This document shows, piece after piece, positions 25,247 through 34,357 of a stretch of DNA of 64,000 bases (position 1 is the first letter of the stretch; each line of letters starts with the position of its first letter). The notes below the pieces were generated by a model, which ran no database searches, was not told the DNA's origin, and was given only the letters and a program-made list of their open reading frames with translations. This DNA comes from Xylophilus sp. Leaf220 (lineage in GTDB: Bacteria; Pseudomonadota; Gammaproteobacteria; Burkholderiales; Burkholderiaceae_C). The DNA lies in NCBI RefSeq assembly GCF_001421705.1, contig NZ_LMKO01000002.1:66668-130667 (forward strand). Reading direction: 5' to 3'. The translations under genes were made by a program, and so were the position numbers.

Positions 25247-27244
25247 TCAGCGGGTGTCGTTGAGGGTGGTGTTGTAGACCGTACCGGCGATCTTCACGTT
25301 CTGCAGCACGATGCCCTGCACGTTGTAGGCGTAGAGCGGGCCGGGCACCGTGCCGCTGGCGGGGCCTGCCGCGGCGGGCGTGCCGAAATCGCAGTCGGAG
25401 ATCGTCACGCCCGAGATGGCGGGCACCGCCGGCACCGGCTGCGGGCCGTTGTAGTCCTGCTTGACCGGGCCCTGCGCCACGATCGCCTGGAAGCACGAGG
25501 CGGTCGTGCCGCCCAGGGTGACGTTGGCGGCCCGGACACGCGAGATGAAGATGTTCTGCACGGTGGCGGGCCGGGTGCGGATCGCGTCCTTGGCTGGCTG
25601 GTAGTCGCAGTCGAAGGTGACGATGCCGCCCTGCGAGGCCGACGGATTGGCCGCGGCTGCCGTCACCACGCCCAGCGGCACGCTGGCGTTGACCGGGCTG
25701 CCCGCCAGCAGCGAGGCGCCGTAGCCCTGCGGCGTCACGCTCACGCCGTTGGCGAGCGTGACGTTGTCCACGTAGAGGTCGCGCACGAAGCCGCCGCGGT
25801 TCATGTTGGTCTTGATCCGGATCGCGATGTTGAGCGCGTTGGTGGCCCAGTAGATGTTGCGCATCTCCAGGTTGCGGGCATACACCTTCTGGATGCCGGC
25901 GCCCATCTCGCTGCCGAGGGTCAGGCCGCCGTGGCCGCTCTGCATGACGCAGTTCTGGATCACGTGGTTCTGCGCCGGGCCGTACTGCACGTCGAGGTTC
26001 TTGCCCGATTTGATCGCGATGCAGTCGTCGCCGGTGTTGAACTCGACGTTCTCGCACAGCACCATGTCGCAGGCGTCGGGGTCGAAGCCGTCGTTGTTCA
26101 GGCCGGTGCTGTCGGCCAGCACGCCGCGGATCACCACGTTGCGGCAGGCGACCGGATGGTGCTGCCAGAACGGCGTGTTGTTGGTCTGGTAGTTCTCCAT
26201 CAGCACGTCGGTGCAGTTGATGAAGCTGACCATGCAGGGCCGCAGGAAGTGGCCCAGGCCGAAGATGCGCTGCTCGATCGGCACGCCCGCCTCCGACAGG
26301 CAGGGCAGGTAGTTCTGGTCCTGCTGCCAGGGCGTGACCGGGTTGGTCAGCAGGGCGTAGAGCGCGCCGGAGATACCCGGCACCTTGGTCCGCAGGTCGA
26401 CGTTGAGCGGATTGACGGAGGCCGCCGACGGCGTGGTGGCCGCGTTGACGAAGCCGTACTGGCCGGTGTTGCCCTTGTAGGTCCACCAGCAGGTGGCGGT
26501 GTTGCCGCTGCCGGCGAACGGCGTCATCGCCTGCCCGTTGAGGACCGACGTGCTGTCGGTGCCGGTGATGGCGATATGCGACTGGTTGCGGGCGTAGACC
26601 GGCGAGCCGAAGTTCAGGCAGTCGTTGGCCTGCCAGCGGCTGTAGTAGAGCCTGCCGTTGGCGCCGCAATCGACCGGGCCGTCCTTGGCATAGTCGGCCG
26701 GGTTCGGGCTGAAGTAGATCCGGCAGTCGCCGCTCAGGTGGAAATGGACGTTGCTCAGCAGCACGATCGGGCCCGCGCAGTACCAGTTGCCTTGCGGTAC
26801 GACGACACGGCCGCCGCCGGCCGCGTTGCAGGCCTGGATGGCGGCCAGGAAGGCTGGCCGCGCGTCGAAGGCGCCGGGCGCGTGGGTCTTGTCGGAGCCG
26901 GCGCTGGCGGGCGACAGCGCCGCGTTGGTGTACGGGTTGGGCGAGGCGACCACCCCGCAGGGCTGGGCGCCGAAATCGGTCACCACGAAGTCGCGCGCCG
27001 GGAACGACGCCTGCGACACAGACTGCAGCGCGTCCACGATGCGGGTCGCGGTACCGAACAGGCCCCAGACGGGATCGCCGACACCGCCGCTGCCGGAGCC
27101 GCCGTCGCCGCCCCCGCCGCAGCCTGCGAGACCACCGAGCAGCGTGCTGCCGGCCAGGGTGCCGGCGCCGAGCAGGAAGCTGCGGCGGCCGGCGTGCACG
27201 CCGGCGGCATCGGCCACGGCGGTGCGGGGAAAGTGCTTTTCCAA
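25247..27244 (-). CDS. Glycoside hydrolase family 28 protein (polygalacturonase-like), Tat-exported
   Basis: About 665 residues. The N-terminus carries a twin-arginine signal (AGRRSFLLGAGTLAGSTLLG) running into a possible lipobox LAGC, then a Gly-rich linker. The catalytic beta-helix shows GH28 motifs: NNDGFDPD near 383-390 (NTD), TGDDCIAIKSG near 404-414 (DD), SGHGGLTLGSE near 436-446 (G-H-G) and RIKTN near 476-480. It should hydrolyse pectic polysaccharide outside the inner membrane. The likely start is TTG at 27244, preceded by AAGGAG with a 6-base spacer; longer frames lack a good RBS. It separates the restriction locus from DUF350. Longer than typical GH28 (400-450) because of an inserted 200-340 region. 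Confidence 0.85.
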   Translation of the reverse strand: MEKHFPRTAVADAAGVHAGRRSFLLGAGTLAGSTLLGGLAGCGGGGDGGSGSGGVGDPVWGLFGTATRIVDALQSVSQASFPARDFVVTDFGAQPCGVVASPNPYTNAALSPASAGSDKTHAPGAFDARPAFLAAIQACNAAGGGRVVVPQGNWYCAGPIVLLSNVHFHLSGDCRIYFSPNPADYAKDGPVDCGANGRLYYSRWQANDCLNFGSPVYARNQSHIAITGTDSTSVLNGQAMTPFAGSGNTATCWWTYKGNTGQYGFVNAATTPSAASVNPLNVDLRTKVPGISGALYALLTNPVTPWQQDQNYLPCLSEAGVPIEQRIFGLGHFLRPCMVSFINCTDVLMENYQTNNTPFWQHHPVACRNVVIRGVLADSTGLNNDGFDPDACDMVLCENVEFNTGDDCIAIKSGKNLDVQYGPAQNHVIQNCVMQSGHGGLTLGSEMGAGIQKVYARNLEMRNIYWATNALNIAIRIKTNMNRGGFVRDLYVDNVTLANGVSVTPQGYGASLLAGSPVNASVPLGVVTAAAANPSASQGGIVTFDCDYQPAKDAIRTRPATVQNIFISRVRAANVTLGGTTASCFQAIVAQGPVKQDYNGPQPVPAVPAISGVTISDCDFGTPAAAGPASGTVPGPLYAYNVQGIVLQNVKIAGTVYNTTLNDTR

Positions 27245-27481
27245 GGGTGTCTCCTTCTGCGGACAGGTCCGCTGTGTTATGAGTTGTAGGACAACACAGG
27301 CACTATCACGCATCGGAAGGAGGCGAATCCTCCTCGTTTACCCTCGGTTTCGCACGCTTTTACCGCAGATTTTCATCCCCGGCGAAAACGTTGTATGACG
27401 ACTGGAACCGCGTGCGGTACCGCGCCGCAGAGCGCTGCGCCGCACTTCCAATTCGACGGCAGGACTGCGCCCGCCCCGCGG

Positions 27482-27706
27482 TCAGCCGTGGATCGCGGCC
27501 GCCACGATCAGCGAGATGCCCAGGCACATCGCGGCCACCACCATGCCGAGCGCCATGTTCTGCTTCTCGACGATCTCGGCCCACAGGTCGACCGGTGTGA
27601 TCTTGTCGATGATCAGGAAGCACACCCAGAACACCACCACGCCGACCAGCGCGAAGAGGATGGAGCCGACGAAGGCGGCGGGTCTGAACCATTCGATGAA
27701 GTGCAT
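27482..27706 (-). CDS. DUF350 family inner-membrane protein
   Basis: 74 residues with two TM helices: AAFVGSILFALVGVVVFWVCFLII and GMVVAAMCLGISLIVAAAI, joined by a short polar loop (DKITPVDLWAEIVEKQN). DUF350 proteins form part of clusters with SPFH, DUF4178 and spermidine/glutathionylspermidine synthase-like proteins. It follows the DUF4178 gene in the same direction (68-base gap). Function unknown. The gap 27314-27481 after it shows nothing. Confidence 0.8.
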   Translation of the reverse strand: MHFIEWFRPAAFVGSILFALVGVVVFWVCFLIIDKITPVDLWAEIVEKQNMALGMVVAAMCLGISLIVAAAIHG

Positions 27707-27773
27707 GAAAAGCCTCCGTGGGAAACGCGTTGGATGGGAAAAGCCGGCGGCAGCGCCGTGCGGTGGGCCGCGG

Positions 27774-29267
27774 CTACTTGTGCCCGCCGCCGCTGGTGTA
27801 GCCGCCCCAGGAGCCGCCCGAGCTGCGGGCGCCGCTGCCGCAGTTCTCGCGCTGCGGATCGCAGCTGCTGCAGCGGCCGACCAGCAGCACGACCAGGACC
27901 AGCAGCAGCACCAGGATCAGGATGCCGCCGAAGCCGATGCCCGCGGTGAGCCGGCCTTCGCCGCGGGCCATGACGGCCCGTTTCTCCTCGGGCAGCTTGA
28001 ACGCGGCGGCGACGGTGCGGCCCTCCAGCCGGTTGCCGGCCGACCAGGTCACCTCGCTGCGGCTGCGCTCCATCGAGAGCAGCTGGCGCTGGTAGAGGTA
28101 GTCGGCGTTGGCGGTCTTCTGGCCGCGCTCGACCGGCCAGTAGAACTCGCCCTGCACGTAGGTGGTCTCGGCGTCGTAGCGGCTCTGCAGCGTGTAGGCG
28201 GTGCCGAGGTACCTGGCCTCGGCCTGGCTGCGGCTGAGCTTGGGCGCGCCGGTGATCGGCTTGACCAGGCTCCAGCCATCCTCCGCGTCGACCAGGAAGC
28301 TGAAGCCGCGCTGCCGCTCGTAGAGCAGGTACTCGCTCCAGCCGAAACTCTCGTCGTCGCCGGCCTCGCGGCCCATGCGGTGCTGGAAGCCGACCACCTG
28401 CCACTGCGCGCCCTGCAGCTGGCCGATGCTGCCCACCGGTATCAGCGGCCGCAGCGGCTCGTCCTGCAGCGCGTGGCGCAGCTCGCCGCCAATGCCGGCG
28501 GTCAGGTCGATGATGCTGCGGCAGCTCGGGCAGGTGACGGCCTTGCTGTTTTCCAGCTGCACCTGCACCGGTGCGCCGCAGTTCGGGCAGGCGAACTGGC
28601 GGGCGGCCTCGGTCTTTTCCGACACGGTGTCGCGCAGGCCGGTGAGCTTCAGGTCCTCGAGGAGCACCGCGGTGCCGCGCGCCGCGTCGGGCGGCTGCTG
28701 GAAGTAGTCGAGCGACAGCACCGTGCCGTCGTCGCTGCGCAGCTCGGCCGCCGGAAAGGGCGTGCCCAGCGGCGCGATGTGCGACAGCTCGCCCTCGGCC
28801 GCCAGCAGCGTCACCGTGCCCTGGTAGGCGACGCTGTAGCTCTGGCCGGCAACGGCGGTGCGGGCGCCCAGGCGCAGCGCCTCGGGCGGCGGCGCGTCGA
28901 TCGGCAGCACGACCGGCCGCGCGAAGACGTAGCTGCCGTTGTCCTCGGCCAGCAGCGCCGAGCTGCCGTCGGCCATCGCCGCATGCCACTCGTTCCAGGT
29001 GCCCGCATCGGAGCGGTACTGCAGCCGGCCGACCAGGGTGAACGGCTGGCCGGCGTGCATGCCCGAGGCCATCAGCTGCAGCGGGCTGTGGTCGTCGAAC
29101 AGCTCGGCCATGCGGCCGATGCGCGAGAGTTGCTCGCCGCTGCGCACGATGGTGCTGTGGCAGTAGGCGCAGACCGCATGGGTCGACTGCGCGCTGCGGA
29201 AATCGACCGGCGCGCCGCAGCCGGGGCATGGCGCCCGGTAGACGCGCTGGGCGGCCGGCTCAGCCAT
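27774..29267 (-). CDS. DUF4178 domain protein with two zinc ribbons and a C-terminal membrane anchor
   Basis: About 497 residues. An N-terminal zinc ribbon (CPGCGAPVDF...CAYCHS, residues 14-39) precedes a first DUF4178-like beta domain (MHAGQPFTLVGRLQYRSD). A second ribbon (CPNCGAPVQV...CPSCRS, about 208-235) precedes a second DUF4178-like domain (QWQVVGFQHRMGREAGDD). A single TM helix (GGILILVLLLVLVVLLVG) near 448-465 is followed by a Ser/Gly-rich tail ending YTSGGGHK. Role unknown; membrane-associated partner of the SPFH and DUF350 proteins. Start set at MAEPAAQ; a GTG five codons upstream is possible. Confidence 0.82.
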   Translation of the reverse strand: MAEPAAQRVYRAPCPGCGAPVDFRSAQSTHAVCAYCHSTIVRSGEQLSRIGRMAELFDDHSPLQLMASGMHAGQPFTLVGRLQYRSDAGTWNEWHAAMADGSSALLAEDNGSYVFARPVVLPIDAPPPEALRLGARTAVAGQSYSVAYQGTVTLLAAEGELSHIAPLGTPFPAAELRSDDGTVLSLDYFQQPPDAARGTAVLLEDLKLTGLRDTVSEKTEAARQFACPNCGAPVQVQLENSKAVTCPSCRSIIDLTAGIGGELRHALQDEPLRPLIPVGSIGQLQGAQWQVVGFQHRMGREAGDDESFGWSEYLLYERQRGFSFLVDAEDGWSLVKPITGAPKLSRSQAEARYLGTAYTLQSRYDAETTYVQGEFYWPVERGQKTANADYLYQRQLLSMERSRSEVTWSAGNRLEGRTVAAAFKLPEEKRAVMARGEGRLTAGIGFGGILILVLLLVLVVLLVGRCSSCDPQRENCGSGARSSGGSWGGYTSGGGHK

Positions 29268-29296
29268 GGCGGGGCCCCGCACAGGCCGTTTTCAAG

Positions 29297-29356
29297 CGAA
29301 AAGTGCCTGCAGCCGGCGACCGGCGCCGACCACTAGCTACTAAATCGATAGCAAGC
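29297..29356 (-). repeat. Dispersed palindromic repeat, family R1, copy 4
   Basis: In the leftward sense: GCTATCGATTTAGTAGC, then a GGCGCCGGTCGCCGGC hairpin and GCAGGCACTTTTC. It lies about 40 bases after the SPFH stop and before the DUF4178 start, in the sense of both genes. Confidence 0.7.
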
Positions 29357-29394
29357 GCAAGCCCGGCAGGGGCGGATGCCTTCTGCACGCCGGC

Positions 29395-30447
29395 CTACAC
29401 CAGCTTCTTGAGCAGCTCGCCCTTCTTGGCGTCGAACTCTTCCTGGGTGAGGATGCCCTTGGCCTTGAGCTCGCCCAGCTTCTCCAGCGTGGCCATCACG
29501 TCCTCGGCGCGCACCGGCTGCGCGGCCGCGACGGCAGCCGCGGCAGGCGCGGCAGGCGCGCCGGCGCCCTGCAGGCCCTGCTGCAGGTTCTGCGCGAGGA
29601 TCTGGCCCATCGCCACGCCGGCGCCCAGGCCCATCGCGTCGCCCGCGATGCCGCCGCCGCCCGCGGCCGCACCCTCGGCCATCTTCGGGATCGCCTGGCC
29701 GGTCTGGTACTGGATGAAGCGGCCCATGTCGTTGCCGACCATGCCCATGCCGATCTTCTGGTCCATCACCTTCTGCAACTCTTCGGGCAGCGAGAGGTTC
29801 TGCACCGTCATCGTGTCGAGCTGCAGGCCGATCCTGGCGAATTCGGGCTCGAGCTGCGTCTTCAGCGCGTCGGCGAACATCGTCTGGTTGGCCGCCAGGT
29901 CGAGGAAGGCGACGCCGCTGGCGGCGATCGCGTTGCTGATGTTCTGCAGCACCAGGCCGCGCAGCTGGCCGTCGAGGTCGCCGGTGGCGTAGTCGGCGCG
30001 GGTGCCGGAGATCTCGGTGTGGAACAGCTTAGGGTCGGCCACCCGGTAGCTGTAGTTGCCGAAGGCGCGCAGACGCACCGCGCCGAAGTCGGCGTCGCGG
30101 ATGGTGATCGGCTGGGGCGTGCCCCACTTCTGGTCGGTCTGCTGGCGGGTGCTGAAGAAGTAGACGTCGCTCTTGAAGGGCGACTCGAACAGCTTGTCCC
30201 AGTTCTTCAGGTAGGTCAGCACCGGCAGGGTCTGCGTCGTCAGCTTGTAGGTGCCGGGGCCGAAGACGTCGGCCACCTGGCCCTCGTTGACGAAGATCGC
30301 GACCTGCGATTCGCGCACCACCAGCGTCGCGCCGTTCTGGATTTCCAGGTCGCGCATCGGGAAGCGCCAGGCCAGCGTGCCGTCGCCGTCCTCGGTCCAC
30401 TGCAGGATGTCGATGAACTGCTTCTTGATGAAATCCATCAGGGCCAT
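29395..30447 (-). CDS. SPFH domain protein with C-terminal SHOCT motif (YdjI/virion-core-like)
   Basis: A 350-residue protein. The N-terminal SPFH/band-7-like domain starts MALMDFIKKQFIDILQW and includes GDGTLAWRFPMRDLEIQNG and LVVRESQVAIFVNEGQVADV, typical of the YdjI-like subfamily. A Gly/Ala-rich linker spans about 255-305. A C-terminal SHOCT-type helix pair (LEKLGELKAKGILTQEEFDA) ends the protein. No TM helix; likely a membrane-associated oligomeric scaffold. First gene of the leftward SPFH-DUF4178-DUF350 set; divergent from maeB across 196 bases. Confidence 0.87.
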   Translation of the reverse strand: MALMDFIKKQFIDILQWTEDGDGTLAWRFPMRDLEIQNGATLVVRESQVAIFVNEGQVADVFGPGTYKLTTQTLPVLTYLKNWDKLFESPFKSDVYFFSTRQQTDQKWGTPQPITIRDADFGAVRLRAFGNYSYRVADPKLFHTEISGTRADYATGDLDGQLRGLVLQNISNAIAASGVAFLDLAANQTMFADALKTQLEPEFARIGLQLDTMTVQNLSLPEELQKVMDQKIGMGMVGNDMGRFIQYQTGQAIPKMAEGAAAGGGGIAGDAMGLGAGVAMGQILAQNLQQGLQGAGAPAAPAAAAVAAAQPVRAEDVMATLEKLGELKAKGILTQEEFDAKKGELLKKLV

Positions 30448-30643
30448 GGCGTTGCTCCGGTGCGGGTGGTGGCAGGTGCCGCGGATGATACTGCCGGCCC
30501 CGCGCCGGGAAAGCGCCTGCGGTCGGCCGCAAACCCTGCCCGGCGGGCCCGAAACCGGTGTCTACAATCGCTTTCCCCCGGAGGCCACGGGCCGCGCCCA
30601 GGCGCGCCGCGGCCTCTTCGCCGCCGCCGCAGGAGATGCCCGA

Positions 30644-32980
30644 ATGTCCACGCCTTCCACCCCCACGCCCACCCCCGCAGAAACCCACATGGAAGAGCGG
30701 CGTGCCGAGCTCCGCCGCGCGGCGCTCGAGTACCACGAGTTCCCCCGGCCGGGCAAGATCGCGATCGCCGCGACCAAGCAGCTGACCAACCAGCGCGACC
30801 TGGCGCTGGCCTATTCGCCCGGCGTGGCCGCGCCCTGCGAGGAGATCGTCAAGGACCCGAACAACGCCTTCAAGTACACCAGCCGCGGCAACCTGGTGGC
30901 CGTCATCACCAACGGCACCGCGGTGCTGGGCCTGGGCGACATCGGGCCGCTGGCCTCCAAGCCGGTGATGGAGGGCAAGGGCGTGCTGTTCAAGAAGTTC
31001 GCCGGCGTCGACGTGTTCGACATCGAGATCGCCGAGAAGGACCCGGCCAGGCTGGTCGAGGTGATCGCCGCGCTGGAGCCCACCTTCGGCGCGATCAACC
31101 TCGAGGACATCAAGGCGCCCGACTGCTTCTACGTCGAGCGCGAACTGCGCAAGCGGATGAAGATCCCGGTCTTCCACGACGACCAGCACGGCACCGCGAT
31201 CACCGTGGCCGCGGCCATGCTCAACGGCCTGAAGGTGGTGGGCAAGGACATTGGCGACGTCAAGCTGGTCACCTCGGGCGCGGGCGCCGCGGCGCTGGCC
31301 TGCCTGACCCTGCTGCTGAAGGTGGGCCTGAAGCGCGAGAACGTCTACGTGACCGACCTGGCCGGCGTGGTCTACGCAGGCCGCACCGAGCTGATGGACG
31401 AGGACAAGGCCTTCTTCGCCCAGCCGACCGAGGCCCGCTCGCTCAGCGACGTGATCGAAGGCGCCGACGTGTTCCTGGGCCTGTCGGCCGGCGGCGTATT
31501 GAAGCCGGCGATGGTCGCGAAGATGGCGGCCAACCCGGTCATCTTCGCGCTGGCCAACCCCAACCCCGAGATCTCCCCGGAAGACGCGCACGCGGTGCGC
31601 GGCGACGTGGTCATGGCCACCGGCCGCACCGACTACCCGAACCAGGTCAACAACGTCCTGTGCTTCCCCTACATCTTCCGCGGTGCGCTGGATGCGGGCG
31701 CCACCACGATCACCGACGAGATGGAGATCGCTGCCGTCTATGCCATCGCCGAGCTGGCCCAGGCCGAGCAGAGCGAGGTGGTCGCCGCCGCCTATGCCGG
31801 CGAGCCGCTGGCCTTCGGCAAGGAGTACCTGATCCCCAAGCCCTTCGATCCGCGGCTGATGATCAAGATCGCCCCGGCCGTGGCCCAGGCCGCCGCCGAC
31901 AGCGGCGTGGCCCTGCGGCCGATCAAGGACATGGACGCCTACCGCGACAGCCTGCAGAGCTTCGTCTACGCCTCGGGCTCGATGATGAAGCCGATCTTCG
32001 CCGCGGCGAAGGCGGCTGTGGCCGGCAAGAAGCGCGTGGCCTATGCCGAGGGCGAGGAAGAGCGCGTCCTGCGCGCCGCCCAGATCGTGGTGGACGAGCG
32101 CCTGGCGCGCCCCACCCTGATCGGCCGGCCGGCGGTCATCGCCCAGCGCATCGAGAAGTTCGGCCTGCGCCTGGTGCAGGGCCGCGACTACGACATCGTC
32201 AACGTCGAGCACGACGAGCGCTACCGCGACTTCTGGCAGACCTACCACCGCATGACCGAGCGCAAGGGCACGACGGTGCAGACCGCCAAGATCGAGATGC
32301 GCCGCCGGCTGGCGCTGATCGGCTCGATGCTGCTCTTCAAGGGCGAGGTCGACGGCCTGATCGTCGGCACCTGGGGCCATACCCAGCTGCACCTGCACTA
32401 CGTGGAGCAGGTGATCGGCAAGCGTGCCGGCGTCAACACCTTCGCCTGCATGAACGGCCTGCTGCTGCCGGAACGCCAGGTGTTCCTCGTCGACACCCAC
32501 GTCAACTACGACCCGACCGCCGAGCAGCTGGCCGAGATCACGGTGATGGCGGCCGAGGAGATGGTGCGCTTCGGCCTCAAGCCCAAGGCCGCGCTGCTGA
32601 GCCACTCCAACTTCGGCAGCAGCAACCAGCCGAGCGCGCTCAAGATGCGCCACACGCTGGAGCTGCTGCGCATCCAGGCGCCGTGGCTGGAGGTGGACGG
32701 CGAGATGCACGGCGACGTGGCGCTCGACGGTGCCCAGCGCGCGCAGATCATGCCGCACAGCTCGCTGGCGGGCGACGCCAACCTGCTGGTGCTGCCCAAC
32801 ATCGACGCGGCCAACATCTCGTACAACCTGCTCAAGACCGCGGCCGGCGGGGGCATCGCGATCGGCCCGGTGCTGCTCGGCTGCGCCCAGCCGGTCCACA
32901 TCCTGACGGCGAGCGCCACCGTGCGCCGCATCGTCAACATGACCGCCCTCACCGTCGCCGACGCCAACGCGTCGCGCTGA
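30644..32980 (+). CDS. maeB: NADP-dependent malic enzyme with phosphotransacetylase-like C-terminal domain
   Basis: A 778-residue cytoplasmic enzyme that oxidatively decarboxylates malate to pyruvate and NADPH. The malic domain includes [14 protein letters not shown] near 48 and [16 protein letters not shown] near 176; the NAD(P)-binding domain has [13 protein letters not shown] near 208. A long phosphate-acetyltransferase-like domain (from about 445, with [15 protein letters not shown]) is the MaeB class hallmark and regulatory. Start chosen at MSTPSTPTP after AGGAG (30631-30635); a TACAAT hexamer at about 30562-30567 may be its -10 box. A hairpin terminator follows the stop. Confidence 0.95.
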   Translation: MSTPSTPTPTPAETHMEERRAELRRAALEYHEFPRPGKIAIAATKQLTNQRDLALAYSPGVAAPCEEIVKDPNNAFKYTSRGNLVAVITNGTAVLGLGDIGPLASKPVMEGKGVLFKKFAGVDVFDIEIAEKDPARLVEVIAALEPTFGAINLEDIKAPDCFYVERELRKRMKIPVFHDDQHGTAITVAAAMLNGLKVVGKDIGDVKLVTSGAGAAALACLTLLLKVGLKRENVYVTDLAGVVYAGRTELMDEDKAFFAQPTEARSLSDVIEGADVFLGLSAGGVLKPAMVAKMAANPVIFALANPNPEISPEDAHAVRGDVVMATGRTDYPNQVNNVLCFPYIFRGALDAGATTITDEMEIAAVYAIAELAQAEQSEVVAAAYAGEPLAFGKEYLIPKPFDPRLMIKIAPAVAQAAADSGVALRPIKDMDAYRDSLQSFVYASGSMMKPIFAAAKAAVAGKKRVAYAEGEEERVLRAAQIVVDERLARPTLIGRPAVIAQRIEKFGLRLVQGRDYDIVNVEHDERYRDFWQTYHRMTERKGTTVQTAKIEMRRRLALIGSMLLFKGEVDGLIVGTWGHTQLHLHYVEQVIGKRAGVNTFACMNGLLLPERQVFLVDTHVNYDPTAEQLAEITVMAAEEMVRFGLKPKAALLSHSNFGSSNQPSALKMRHTLELLRIQAPWLEVDGEMHGDVALDGAQRAQIMPHSSLAGDANLLVLPNIDAANISYNLLKTAAGGGIAIGPVLLGCAQPVHILTASATVRRIVNMTALTVADANASR

Positions 32981-33002
32981 GACGCCCCGCCCGGCACCCC
33001 GG

Positions 33003-33030
33003 CGGGCCGGGCAGCGCCGGGCCCGTTTTT
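33003..33030 (+). terminator. Rho-independent terminator after maeB
   Basis: A GC-rich imperfect stem (left arm GGGCCGGGC, right arm GCCGGGCCC) followed by GTTTTT, 23 bases after the malic enzyme stop. Confidence 0.7.
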
Positions 33031-33126
33031 CAGGCGGGTAAAGTGCGCCGCAAAAGCCCCCTTCTCAGCCTGCAGCGGCAAGTGAATACTTGCGCTGCGG
33101 GCCGCTTTCCGTCACACTAGCGGATT

Positions 33127-33184
33127 GAAATTTCGGGGTTAACCCGTAGACGCCGTCCAGGCGCTGCAAGCACCCCGAATTTCC
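33127..33184 (+). promoter_or_regulatory. Inverted repeat in the leader of the ribonuclease gene
   Basis: GAAATTTCGGGG (33127-33138) can pair with CCCCGAATTTCC (33173-33184) at 10 of 12 positions over a 34-base loop, ending just before the GAAAGG ribosome binding site of the barnase-like gene. It could be an operator or an mRNA structure limiting toxin translation (inference). Confidence 0.4.
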
Positions 33185-33199
33185 GAAAGGTGTGTTTTC

Positions 33200-33628
33200 A
33201 TGGTGCGAGTTGGGGTGCGGAGAACGGTGTCCGATGCGTTCTCCACGGCAATGGCAGCGGTGCGCACAGGTGCCCTCGTCTTGCTGGCGACGGTGGCTGC
33301 AGATGCGGCACTGGCCCGGTCCCCGCTTCCCGATACGCCGACGGCTGCCGTCTCCCTTGCCCAGCTACCTCCCGAAGGACGCGACACCTATTCGCGCATC
33401 CTGGCGGGCGGGCCGTTTCGGCACGACAAGGACGGCTCGGTCTTCGGCAATCGCGAACGGATTCTACCGGCACGCACCCGAGGCCATTACCGAGAGTACA
33501 CCGTGGAAACGCCGCGGGCCCGCAACCGGGGAGCGCGCCGCATCGTATGCGGCGGCGAAGCCCGCACGCCCGACCGCTGCTACTACACCGACGATCACTA
33601 CACAAGCTTCCGCGAGATCGCGCCCTGA
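33200..33628 (+). CDS. Secreted guanyl-specific ribonuclease (RNase Sa/barnase family)
   Basis: 142 residues. An N-terminal signal-like region (TGALVLLATVAADAALA, residues 23-39) precedes a microbial RNase N1/T1 domain closely following Streptomyces RNase Sa. By comparison the catalytic set is Glu99 (in YREYTV), Arg110 and Arg114 (in RNRGARRI) and His133 (in DDHYTSF), all present. Cys117 and Cys127 may form a disulfide. It should cleave RNA after guanosine outside the cell or in the periplasm. The downstream barstar gene protects the cytoplasm. GAAAGG lies 10 bases before the ATG. Confidence 0.92.
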   Translation: MVRVGVRRTVSDAFSTAMAAVRTGALVLLATVAADAALARSPLPDTPTAAVSLAQLPPEGRDTYSRILAGGPFRHDKDGSVFGNRERILPARTRGHYREYTVETPRARNRGARRIVCGGEARTPDRCYYTDDHYTSFREIAP

Positions 33629-33718
33629 GGGCGACACAGAGCGGAGCGCACCGGCAGGACGGGCGGCACCATGGCCGCGCCTGGATTTTTGGACCCTTTG
33701 AGAGAAAGAGCAGCGGAG

Positions 33719-34144
33719 ATGGATACGCCACTTCGTAAGGATAACGATGCCCCCCTGCGCGGCGTCCGGAACAACATCGTGCAGTCGATCCGCGCCTTCC
33801 GCGTGCCCGACCTGCGCGATGCCGCACTGAGCCTGGGCCATCACTTCCTCTACGCCAACCTGGCCGAGTCGCAGTCCAAGCAGGACGTGCTCGACACGAT
33901 TGCAGCCCAGTTCACCTTCCCGTCGCACTTCGGCAAGAATTTCGACGCGTTGTACGACTGCATGACCGATCCCTTGCATAAATCGGGCCCGCAGCCGGGC
34001 TTCATCGTGGTGCTGGAGCAGATCCCGGCCCACGCGAAGTTCGACAAGGAAGCGCGCGAGCAGCTGCTCGACATCTTCCGCGAAGCCTCCGACTACTGGG
34101 GAGACCGGAAGATACCGTTCCGTTGCTTCTATTCTTTTCTGTAG
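33719..34144 (+). CDS. Barstar family ribonuclease inhibitor
   Basis: About 141 residues. The barstar fold region includes ESQSKQDVLDTIAAQFTFP, HFGKNFDALYDCMTD (core of the inhibitory helix with conserved Asp/Tyr) and a C-terminal RKIPFRCFYSFL. It has a 35-residue N-terminal extension before the core compared with the 90-residue Bacillus protein, usual for beta-proteobacterial members. It binds and blocks the upstream guanyl-specific RNase in the cytoplasm. Start placed at MDTPLRKDND; an ATG 16 codons upstream (33671) is an alternative. Confidence 0.9.
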   Translation: MDTPLRKDNDAPLRGVRNNIVQSIRAFRVPDLRDAALSLGHHFLYANLAESQSKQDVLDTIAAQFTFPSHFGKNFDALYDCMTDPLHKSGPQPGFIVVLEQIPAHAKFDKEAREQLLDIFREASDYWGDRKIPFRCFYSFL

Positions 34145-34357
34145 CCCGTTCTGCATCCACCAGCCAAGCAGAACGGGCGAACGAGGCCCCCGCGGCGGAA
34201 GCCGTGCCCGGCAGCATCGCGATCGATGCGGCCACCGAGCCCGCAGAGAAGATGCCGACCGACAAGCTCGTCGACGTGTCGCCGCTGGCGTTGCGGATGA
34301 GCAGTCCGTTTAATGCAGGATATTGGCTCTCAGCCGCCTGACGGCGGCAGTAGAGCC

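Noticed and set aside
30029-32899. 956-residue leftward open frame opposite maeB
   Set aside because: Gly/His/Arg-rich shadow; MaeB on the plus strand is unambiguous.
34123-34341. 72-residue frame overlapping the barstar 3' end
   Set aside because: TTG start inside barstar, low-complexity Ala/Glu content, no ribosome binding site and no similarity recognised.
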